Assembly: GCA_005223375.1 (NCBI GenBank)
Contig: RXOD01005974.1
Coordinates: forward strand, 1 to 11,774
Length of the DNA: 11,774 bases
Direction: 5' to 3'
Source: Amoebophrya sp. AT5.2
Taxonomy: Eukaryota; Sar; Dinophyceae; Syndiniales; Amoebophryaceae
Shown: piece by piece, positions 1 to 6,795 of the stretch
How the letters are laid out: every line of letters begins with the position of its first letter
Numbering within the stretch: position 1 is the stretch's first letter
Notes under the pieces: generated by a model
What the model saw: the letters and a program-made list of their open reading frames with translations, nothing else
What the model was told of the DNA's origin: nothing
Databases searched by the model: none
Made by a program: the position numbers and the translations under genes

Positions 1-816
1 CACGTTGGTCTGCGCCGACGAAACAAAAGCCTGCGGCCAATTATTCGCGCGGCAGCTGCAAGCACCGGCGCGGCTGATTCTTGCTTGCGCCTCCTGCGGA
101 CGTAGTTATAGTTTATTCGCGCACCGCCCGCCTCCCATGTGCGGGGCCAAGGCCAGTCGTGTCTTAACTATTGGCCCGGCATATTTATCACCAAAGCGGG
201 AAAGCGAAAAACGCACTAGCGCCACGCGAGTGGATGACAGCATGCCAGTTGCAGTTCGGGCCAGAAAGTGGAACTGTAAGTCGATCACGCTACCTCGCGG
301 CCAAGCCAGTCTGCCCTAGATGGCGATGGGGCAACACGCAAGATCTTCCGAGCTGGTGACACGTTTCACGACAGGAACGGGATCACGATCATTTCAAGCA
401 TTCCACGGAACTCGGCCAGCAAGCAGTCTTGGCCGCAAGAACCACAATGGCACAAATTCCTGATTTCTTTCCACGACCGCCATTCCATCTTAGACGCCAC
501 GCTGCGGCTGCGACGAGATTGAGACCACGACCAACAAGTCCAACTGCAAGAATAGTGGTCTTTCTACTTTTTAATGTGTACTACATAAACCCGCCCGAAC
601 ATCGGTCTTGTTATTTCCAAGAGCGCGTCGCTTTTGCAGCCTCCGACAAAAGCAGCCGTTGTTCTTGTACTCGCTGCGTAGTGTTTTCGATCGCTCTACT
701 ACTGTAATATCGGAATAGGAATCGGCTACCGCAGACGACCGGGTAGAAAGTAAGTCAACTGTTTGCTTCAACAACCTGTTTCTAGCGAATAGAAGTCCGC
801 TTTTCAAAATACATCT
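1..816. other. No convincing gene; 3' flank of the cyclophilin gene
   Basis: I see no recognisable coding region here. Open frames of 60-100 codons exist on both strands, but most begin at non-ATG codons and none resembles a known family. One weak possibility is minus-strand 106-288. There an acceptor-like ACTTACAG is followed by an open frame whose internal Met starts an Arg/Ser-rich stretch (MLSSTRVALVRFSLSRF) that could pass for a mitochondrial presequence, but it stops after about 45 residues. The part next to 817 is probably the 3' untranslated region and downstream spacer of the cyclophilin gene. I see no AATAAA-type signal placed convincingly. Confidence 0.4.
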
Positions 817-1445
817 TCACGCCAGCTGTCCGCAGTCTGCGATGAGCACGGGTTTTTGCGTTTTCCCGGTTTGCGAGCCCACCAGCTCGATCTTTTTTAT
901 GAGGTCTAAACTTGCGGGATCGGTCACCTCCCCGAACACCACGTGCTTGCCGTCGAGCCAGTCGGTCTTGACCGTACAAAGGAAGAACTGTGAGCCGTTT
1001 GTGTTCGGCCCGCTGTTGGCCATCGACAGAATCCCCGGACCCGTGTGTCGCAACGTGAAGTTCTCGTCCGCGAACTTCGACCCGTAGATCGACTCGCCGC
1101 CCGTTCCGTTACCTGCGGTGAAGTCCCCGCCCTGGCACATGAACTGGGGAATCACGCGGTGGAAAGCAGACCCCTTGTAGTGCAGAGGCTTGCCAGACTG
1201 GCCCATGCCTGGAGTATTTCGAGTAAAAAAAGATCCAGATCGAAATTTTTGCATTGGATAGGGTCGCTATGGAGGAGTCAATTTTTGTGTAGAATTTATT
1301 TAGTACCCTTCTCCCCCGTGCAGAGCGCTCTGAAGTTCTCGGCCGTTTTTGGTACTACGTCGGCTTTGAGCGTCATCTCGATCCGGCCGGCTGGGTGGCC
1401 GCCGATTGTCATATCGAAGAACACCACTGGGTTGCTCCCCTCCAT
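817..1445 (-). CDS. PPIA: Cyclophilin A-type peptidyl-prolyl cis-trans isomerase (two coding exons)
   Basis: Single-domain cyclophilin that catalyses cis-trans isomerisation of peptidyl-proline bonds as a folding helper, probably cytosolic because no targeting signal is visible. Coding exons are 1445-1307 and 1208-817, joined across a 98-nt GT-AG intron (1306-1209). The spliced product is 176 residues, close to the usual length. Every classical active-site and cyclosporin-contact residue is present: H63-R64, F69, M70, Q72, A110-N111, Q120, F122, W130, L131 and H135. Residues 47-59 ([12 protein letters not shown] region) form the 'divergent loop' insertion typical of plant and many protist cyclophilins and absent from human CypA. 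The start is the ATG in [12 protein letters not shown], which gives the usual N-terminus. The frame remains open 14 codons upstream to a splice acceptor without another ATG, so that upstream part is probably 5' UTR. Family identity is very secure; the subcellular site is inferred. Confidence 0.96.
1209..1306 (-). other. Spliceosomal intron of the cyclophilin gene (98 nt)
   Basis: The donor is AAG|G|GTACTA and the acceptor is ACTCCAG|GCATGG, phase 1. Removing it restores the conserved [16 protein letters not shown] stretch. The unspliced frame meets a stop (TAA) a few bases past the donor. The intron is AT-rich and has a TTTTTT tract before the acceptor. Confidence 0.93.
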
Positions 1446-1487
1446 CTTCGTGAAGTGTTTCGCCAGGCGCCACGAATTCTTCAGTAT

Positions 1488-1580
1488 CTGTGTGTAAGTA
1501 CTGCTATACGTGGTAGAAAATCAAAATAAACGCTAGTTTAGTTTTTTTTACGAGGCACTTGTACTAGTACCAGCACTCAC
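1488..1580 (-). other. Probable 5' UTR intron of the cyclophilin gene (93 nt)
   Basis: A consensus donor CTCCAG|GTGAGTG (exon end at 1581) and an acceptor TTACACACAG (exon start at 1487) lie upstream of the cyclophilin ATG. They are spaced like the other introns in the window. Joining them in phase 0 keeps the frame open, but an in-frame TAG sits 10 codons further upstream with no ATG after it, so the first exon is probably non-coding. An acceptor-like GGTGTAG at 1611-1612 would give a 30-nt leader exon (1610-1581). Confidence 0.6.
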
Positions 1581-1610
1581 CTGGAGCTGTTGGAGATGGA
1601 GGTGGTCCAA

Positions 1611-3822
1611 CTACACCGTATTTCTTAATAAGTACCACGAGAACGGGATCCACAACTCGTTCCACAATTATTCAGGATCACCTGAAGATCAGTCACGATG
1701 ATCCGTTTTTTTACGGCATCCGTTGAGTTCCACCATCACGACCTGGCTCGTCATCAGCAAAAGAGAAAGACTGACTATCTATGAACAGGACTTCATGAGT
1801 TTCAGAAAAGATCCTCACTCTTGCTCGAGCTAGTTTCTGTCTCGAGCTCGACGCTACAAGTTTGAGTACGAGTAGGAGACGAAAGACACCCCTTGTTCTT
1901 ACGAACGTACGCCGAAAAAGATGGCGGCGCGAGGGAGAAGTCTGCCTCTAATTCATACGCTGGCACGCTTTGCAATCAACAGAGACATACGCACAATCTG
2001 GAATCTTGTTTGATGGTTGGATTTATCAGTTCTATAGGGTGTGTCGATGATGCAACAGAGCCGGAAGTTCTCCTTCTCGTCCCGAGGGAAAGAACTGCAG
2101 CTGGCGCGCTAGTCCGCGGCTACAATATCGAGGAAGCCGTCCCTCGGGAACGGGACAAGTACTACTCTAGGAATTCTACATAGAAGGAGCAAAGCGCGCG
2201 CGTCCAGTCGTGAGGCCGAGTGAAAGCGGTTCCTGTGTGCTGCTGCGAAGGAGGTGCTGATGCTTCTATAGAGTACTAGTGCAAGCATTTACCATTAGTA
2301 ATAGTATCTATACTGACTTTGACTTACTGCACTCGCTTTCTTTTCATATTGCACGAACTGGAAGAAATAGCAAGCACAACGAGGCCCCAAGCAGCGGGGC
2401 GTTAGTCCGCGGCCGCGTCAGCCCTGATTTTTATTTTGCTTTTTGTTTATGTATGTATGACGACTGTGTGGTTTGGCTACTAAGCCGCGCCATGTTCAAC
2501 AGTTAAGGTGCTCATTTTGCTTCTCCGAGTAAACCGAGCTCTGGGCGCTACGACGCATCATCGACGTATGTTTAGTGGAGCACTCTACTGCCTGCTGGCT
2601 CCTGTGCACGTGCAAGCGAAATCAGCAGAAGGAAGTAGTGCCAGCCGCTATCTACTTCTACTTGAATACGTTTAAAAAAGCGGCGCGGAGTTGCAAGCCG
2701 CGCGCCAACACATAGATCCGCCTCCTCACGGAGCAACGTGGTCTTCGCAAAATATAATAGCCAAGAAGCTCGACGGCGCCCAGCATGATCATGAAGATGA
2801 GACAGACTGATCGAGACGGAGGCGCTGCCGCTGGCTTCTACTTCTGCAGCGGAGTGGTAGCCAATAAGTAGAGAAGGGGCGGCGGCAGCTGGCGCGCCCA
2901 TAGCCATACCATAGGCCCGCGGCTGCCTGCCAGCGGCAGGAGCGACCTTCTTGCTTCTCCTGTGAAAAAGTCGACGACAGCGAAACCGAAAGACGACCAA
3001 ACGCGGCGCACCGCGCTCGGCGCAAGCGCGGCCCCGAGCGCGGCGCAGCTCGCGGCGGGAGGTGCTAGCGTGCTCAGTTCAACTCTCGGCCTCCCGTGCG
3101 GTCGACTGACAAACGAAAGCAACGCAAGGAGCTGCGGCGCCGCACTGGCCTTCTCGTGCATCATGATAGTTAAGTCGATGCTGAGTAGCCATTTTAGGAG
3201 CCACATCTAAGCTGTCCTCCTTGTTTTCGCGATCACAGATGGGAACGGGATGCCCTTCGAGCCGAACGCGATCACTGCCTGAGGGCTCTTGTCTTTCTAT
3301 GCAGCGCCTTGACCTTCCATCGATTTTTAGTAGACTTAAAAATAATATTTACCACTTGCAGGAGTCGCAACTTCTTAAATAACGTAATCATAAACAACGG
3401 TCTTATTGAAAACATCAAAGATAACATCGACCAGCGGCCACGGACGACGACGACACGAGAACCTCAGCGTTAATTTTTTCAGAAGTAGATCTGCAAACTT
3501 CAATGGATGATCTCAGTGGTCGCGGAAGCTTACCTGAGACTTTGCCTCTGAGGCTCATGCAGCGGCTTTCTTGCGCATAACCCTTCGTTTTTGTTTGTCG
3601 TAGTCGTTTCCTCGACTTTATCCCTCTTACATTCTGCACCGTATAATAAATGAGTATCTCGACATCGAGCACTCAGGGGAGGAGAGAAATCAATGGAGGT
3701 GTCGCCGACGTAACAGTAACTAATCTTCCTGCTTCATTCTCAACAACATTGACCATAGTAGAGCGAACCGGAGGAATCATGAGTGCTGCTGGCTTCCACA
3801 TCACCGAGACCGACCACTCCGG
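1611..3822. other. Long stretch without a recognised gene
   Basis: No open frame in this 2.2 kb matches a family I recognise. Overlapping frames on both strands at about 2570-3210 are Ala/Arg/Ser-rich and lie in a GC-rich patch where long chance frames are expected. The ATG frame at 3650-3832 on the plus strand overlaps the end of Sen34. The stretch does contain short inverted repeats (notably 3011-3043), two copies of a 15-base word (2106-2120, 2399-2413), and an 11-base match to the dinoflagellate spliced-leader core at 3185-3195. A spliced gene with short exons could be hidden here. Confidence 0.4.
3011..3043. repeat. GC-rich hairpin (10-bp perfect inverted repeat)
   Basis: CCGCGCTCGG at 3011-3020 is the exact reverse complement of CCGAGCGCGG at 3034-3043, with a 13-nt spacer. 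It lies inside a GC-dense patch (about 3000-3060) that also repeats GAGCGCGGCGC-like words. No function can be assigned. Confidence 0.6.
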
Positions 3823-4824
3823 CTACAGATAGTTACCCATCGTTGCGACTTTCTGATAATGCACGACGTAACTGGGTCTGGGCACTTTTTGTCTTATTTC
3901 AGGCGCTTCGCCCACAGCGGCGGAATTAGTATCTGCTGCTGTGATCGTGATGTCATTTGCGCTCGCCAGGGGTTTCCGTTGGGCGCTACCTTTTCCCGGC
4001 TTCACACTCGCTTGCCCACTTCCTTCCTCCTCCACCAGATCAAGATCAACGCGCGCCAGATAAAGATCCTTCTTCACGTTTTGCGCCTGTCGTGTCCACG
4101 TGATGATATCCAGGGGGGAAATCGCTATCTTCCCCTCACCCTTCTCGCACAAGAAGCATTTCACTAAGAAGTAGCCGTGTGCGACGAGTGGATCTTTCGC
4201 GTAGCAGACGTAATCGAGCCCCTGCGACGCCACGCAGCCGCGGATGAAATAGCCCTGCCGCTCCAGGTCAGTCAAAACCAGAGCCCGCACCTGCGCCAAG
4301 GTTAATGGTCCCTCCTTGCACTTGCTCCCCCTGCCATCCGATCCTGATGGCGATGGCTTGGGGATCTTCAGCGGGGGGCAGATGTGCACTACCTCTGATT
4401 CCCGGCGGCGGTTACTGCTTGACGAGGAAGATGTTGACATCGGGGCGCCGAGGGCGAGGTCGACTTTGAGATCATTGCCCAGATCTTGTTCGTCGTCCCC
4501 TTCGCCTTCTTGCGCGCGCTTTTCTCCAAGACAGCCTTCGTTTATTGGTACTTCAGTGACAACCCCCTCTTTGTCCTCTGCCCTCGACGTCGCGGGCTTG
4601 TTTTTACCGCTGCTCGACGAGGACGCCGAACCTCCAACCGCAACCCTCTCGGCGTTTTCACGCTCTTCCAACCGCTGCAGCTGGCCGGGGAGGTAGTAAA
4701 ACGGGGGCCCCAGCTGCGCGTTCTGCTGCGGCTTCGTCCGCAAGGTGCCCACCTCCACGCCGAGAAGCTTATTCTCCTCCTTCCGCAACCGCAGATGCTC
4801 CTCCACCGAAAAGAGGAGAGACAT
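3823..4824 (-). CDS. SEN34: tRNA-splicing endonuclease catalytic subunit Sen34
   Basis: Intronless 333-codon frame for the Sen34/TSEN34 subunit, which cuts one splice site (the 3' site in well-studied systems) of intron-containing tRNA precursors within the Sen2/Sen34/Sen15/Sen54 complex. The N-terminal domain (about residues 4-55) has the family hallmark GTLRTKPQQNAQLGPPF. Residues 60-170 are a low-complexity acidic, Ser- and Lys-rich linker. The C-terminal nuclease fold (about 175-325) contains LVLTDLERQGYFIRG, then Tyr208 in VCYAKDPL, His216 eight residues later in VAHGYFLV, and Lys252 in NVKKDLYLA, matching the catalytic Tyr/His/Lys triad. The final strand (SYVVHYQKV) is separated from the Lys region by an unusually long insert of about 55 residues. 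The ATG at 4824 is the first in frame; an in-frame TAA lies near 4913. An acceptor-like TCTCTGCAG would give a 41-nt leader. Family call is strong, subunit call good. Confidence 0.88.
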   Translation of the reverse strand: MSLLFSVEEHLRLRKEENKLLGVEVGTLRTKPQQNAQLGPPFYYLPGQLQRLEERENAERVAVGGSASSSSSGKNKPATSRAEDKEGVVTEVPINEGCLGEKRAQEGEGDDEQDLGNDLKVDLALGAPMSTSSSSSSNRRRESEVVHICPPLKIPKPSPSGSDGRGSKCKEGPLTLAQVRALVLTDLERQGYFIRGCVASQGLDYVCYAKDPLVAHGYFLVKCFLCEKGEGKIAISPLDIITWTRQAQNVKKDLYLARVDLDLVEEEGSGQASVKPGKGSAQRKPLASANDITITAADTNSAAVGEAPEIRQKVPRPSYVVHYQKVATMGNYL

Positions 4825-4865
4825 GGGCTTGCTTGACTTATGCTCTGACTTTAATTGAGAAAGAG

Positions 4866-4867
4866 CT
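4866..4867 (-). other. Possible trans-splice or splice acceptor before Sen34
   Basis: On the minus strand a pyrimidine-rich run, CGCTCTCTGCAG, ends in AG 41 nt before the Sen34 ATG, with no ATG in between. This is the arrangement expected for addition of a spliced leader, or for a 5' UTR intron. It is inferred from position and sequence only. Confidence 0.35.
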
Positions 4868-5028
4868 GCAGAGAGCGAGGACGTGAGCGGCCCACGTCGT
4901 GGGTGCGATACTTAAGTCAAGAAACCACTGACTTACTCAACATAACACCACCACGAGTGGACATGATGATCTTGATGCCCAATTATAATTTTTACGTTCA
5001 AATTCTTCACCAAGCATGAACATTACAT

Positions 5029-5184
5029 TCATCGTCGTCGATGATGATCAGCTTCTTGCTTCAGCAGATGATAGCGACGGGGAAAAATCACGAACAGCCA
5101 TTCATCGGAGATCATGGTCATCAAGTAGAGCACGGCCGCAATGGGCCACTGCCGGAAGGGAATGAAGTTGAAGATCTTGAACAT
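5029..5184 (-). CDS. Small single-span membrane protein, 51 residues (hypothetical)
   Basis: A 51-codon ATG frame encodes an aromatic, hydrophobic protein. It has a short basic start (MFKIFNFIPFRQW), one membrane-spanning helix around residues 14-34 (PIAAVLYLMTM into WLFVIF) interrupted by Ser-Asp-Glu, and a basic tail ending HHRRR. I do not recognise the family. The shape resembles small accessory subunits of mitochondrial inner-membrane complexes, but that is a guess. The frame stays open 14 codons upstream of the ATG (TFWNKKNASQNA). Acceptor-like GCCTCACAG ends only 6 nt before the ATG, so the region before it could be either an intron or an earlier coding exon. It lies 204 nt upstream of Sen34 on the same strand. 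Coding is supported by the amino-acid pattern, not by homology. Confidence 0.55.
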   Translation of the reverse strand: MFKIFNFIPFRQWPIAAVLYLMTMISDEWLFVIFPRRYHLLKQEADHHRRR

Positions 5185-5190
5185 GGCATT

Positions 5191-5647
5191 CTGTGAGGCA
5201 TTTTTCTTGTTCCAGAAGGTATGTTACATGCTTGCTAAAAAAGTTTCTATTGCAATTGCAGTTGTTGGAATTATTGGGCCGGGACGGAAGCCGAGCAGTC
5301 TGTGAGGTGCATTGTCCGGAGGTCCTGGCAACCTGACACCCTGTTCATTTTTTCAAGCGCCTGCTACAAAAATTCCACGAAAGTCGGACTTGTCGCTCTA
5401 ATCTGCTGTGGAGAGTGGAAAATATAAATGAATGGGTGCAGGAGCTGTTAGTCCACGTAGTCGCTCCTGAAGCAAGCAGCCCTGAAGAAACAAACGAGCA
5501 ATCAAGTGCAGGGTCTGCTCCTTCTGTCGCTGTACTACTGGTGGTCGTGCCCGTTTCTTTGACCAACACAAAAGCGTAAATGCAATTTCGTAAATATTGT
5601 CGCTTCTTGTAGTTCCCACGACCGCGACCCTGTTTTGTTTCCTACGG
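5191..5647. other. Spacer between two small genes, unassigned
   Basis: No confident gene. Minus-strand frames at 5345-5619 are open but unrecognised and their compositions look unstructured. A minus-strand ATG (MNRVSGCQDL) is followed by acceptor-like CACCTCACAG and an open stretch (LLGFRPGPIIPTTAIAI) that could be an upstream exon of the 51-residue gene, but I could not find a phase-compatible donor that joins them. Confidence 0.3.
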
Positions 5648-6009
5648 CTAAAGACGAACTGATATTTTTGTTTCTGCTGGTTTTAATTCGATCAAATGAT
5701 ACGCAGCCACATCGAGATCATAGGCCTGGACGGACTGGGGTTCCTCTCCCTCGGTATTGACATTAGAAGGAGGTGACAGCTGGTGATGACTGTGCAGCTG
5801 GTGCTGGGTCGAAGACCAAACTAGAGTTTGAGTCCCTTCCTGTTGACAAGAGCAGGCTGTAGTTCTCTACCTCTGTACATCGAACTTCCAACGCTGTAAG
5901 TATGGAGGACTCGTAGCTTCGACCTTGTTCCTCTTTTTTACTCAAGATGTCACACATCTTTACGACGGACCATCACGGATATGTCTACTCTCTGATCCAC
6001 ATGCAACAT
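5648..6009 (-). CDS. Tentative small spliced gene, unknown function
   Basis: Proposed model: exon 6009-5964 begins ATG TTG CAT GTG and encodes MLHVDQRVDISVMVR. The donor is C|GTAAAG at 5963. The acceptor is AACTACAG at 5857, and the second exon 5856-5648 ends in TAG, for a product of 84 residues whose tail reads QSVQAYDLDVAAYHLIEL. A second acceptor, ATACTTACAG at 5894, is equally phase-compatible and gives a 58-residue product ending at 5763 with a different C-terminus (continuing LEVRCTEVENYSLLL). An acceptor-like GGGGTTCAG lies 23 nt before the ATG. I do not recognise the protein. The gene starts only 78 nt after the cytochrome c stop. A plus-strand GTAAGTATGG donor-like word sits in the same place, so even the strand is not certain. 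Confidence 0.35.
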
Positions 6010-6087
6010 CTTGATCTTGTGCTTGTGGTGCCCTGAACCCCGAAGGATCGGCTCGACGAACTTTCCATCCGGTAGTTGCGGGAGTGT

Positions 6088-6748
6088 TTACGCAGTGGCC
6101 TCCTTCATCCAGGCGATGCAGTCTGCACGCTCTTTCTCCTTCTTCAAGCCGGCAAATACCTGTGAGAGGTACGGTGGTGATAGATGCAGTGGCCGCAGAA
6201 AGAACAAAAGCTAGTTGGTTGTGGAAACGAAATACTGGAATTGAAACCACATATTATTAATTTAATCAGCGACATCAGCTGGTAGACCTGTACCATTTTC
6301 GTCCCTGGCATGTATCCCTTGGGATTGAGGAGGAACTGGTCAAGGTGCTTGTCGCTCCACACAATCTCAGCGTTCTTGTTTGCCTCCGAGTATCTGTCGT
6401 GCGAGTACAACGAAAGTTGATCTCGATCGCCCGTCGAGAAATAAACGAGTGCTGTAGAGAAATGCTTGTGGTTAGACAAAAAGAAGTACGAGTAGCCCAT
6501 GTGCGTGCCAGACATTTTGCCGAACAACTTGTTCAGGTTGGGGCCAGACTTGGAAGCGCCACCAGCGTCGACAGTGTGGCACTGCGCGCACTTGGACTTG
6601 AAGATCTTGGCTCCCTGTGAGTGTAGAGATCGTGATGTTGATTGATCATGCTGTATCCCGCATGCTGTAATGGTAAAGGTAATCCTCCATATAGTACCTT
6701 CTTCGCGTCACCGGCCGGTACGGTGACATTCGGCTCGTCTCTGACCAT
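6088..6748 (-). CDS. CYCS: Cytochrome c (four exons)
   Basis: Soluble electron carrier of the mitochondrial intermembrane space, passing electrons from complex III to cytochrome c oxidase. Coding exons are 6748-6698, 6614-6490, 6393-6294 and 6159-6088, giving 115 residues. The haem-attachment motif is C26-A-Q-C29-H30. The distal ligand is M92 in YMPGTKM. The conserved GPNL, GYSYSEANKN, WSDKHL and [13 protein letters not shown] segments are all restored exactly by splicing. The N-terminus is longer than in animals ([20 protein letters not shown]) and resembles alveolate cytochromes c. There is no cleavable presequence, as usual for this protein. The ATG at 6748 is preceded by an in-frame TAG 15 codons upstream. 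An acceptor-like CGGTTTTTTAG gives a 45-nt leader. The exon phases (0, 2, 0) and GT-AG borders make this model secure. Confidence 0.96.
6160..6293 (-). other. Cytochrome c intron 3 (134 nt)
   Basis: GT-AG intron in phase 0 between AAAATG|GTACAG and CTCTCACAG|GTATTT. It joins the haem-ligand Met codon region (PGTKM) to VFAGLKK. This is the longest confident intron in the window. Confidence 0.93.
6394..6489 (-). other. Cytochrome c intron 2 (96 nt)
   Basis: GT-AG intron in phase 2. The donor is TACTC|GTACTTC and the acceptor is ACGACAG|ATACTCG. Splicing makes the Ser codon TC+A and restores GYSYSEANKN. The unspliced frame stays open across it, so an ORF-only reading would insert 32 extra residues. 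Confidence 0.93.
6615..6697 (-). other. Cytochrome c intron 1 (83 nt)
   Basis: GT-AG intron in phase 0 between GCGAAGAAG|GTACTA and ACTCACAG|GGAGCC. Removal joins GDAKK to [13 protein letters not shown]. This is the shortest confident intron in the window. Confidence 0.93.
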
Positions 6749-6793
6749 TTTGAAGAGGTCGGTGTTCTGCTTGTTCTGGTGTCCGAAATATAC

Positions 6794-6795
6794 CT
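6794..6795 (-). other. Possible trans-splice acceptor before cytochrome c
   Basis: GCCGGTTTTTTAG on the minus strand is a polypyrimidine tract ending in AG, 45 nt before the cytochrome c ATG with no intervening ATG. It fits a spliced-leader acceptor or the end of a 5' UTR intron. Inferred from sequence alone. Confidence 0.4.

Noticed and set aside
2572..3206. Overlapping Ala/Arg-rich frames of 80-140 codons on both strands
   Set aside because: Three mutually overlapping frames in one GC-rich patch cannot all be real, and none shows a family signature or splice-consistent extension.
3650..3832. 60-codon plus-strand ATG frame beside the end of Sen34
   Set aside because: It overlaps the Sen34 C-terminal codons, is on the opposite strand to every credible gene, and has no recognisable features.
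6144..6527. 127-codon frame that could be read as a cytochrome c variant with a 32-residue insertion
   Set aside because: The insertion is exactly bounded by GT and AG, and removing it restores the conserved GYSYSEANKN. The frame also reads into intron 3. It is an unspliced artefact.
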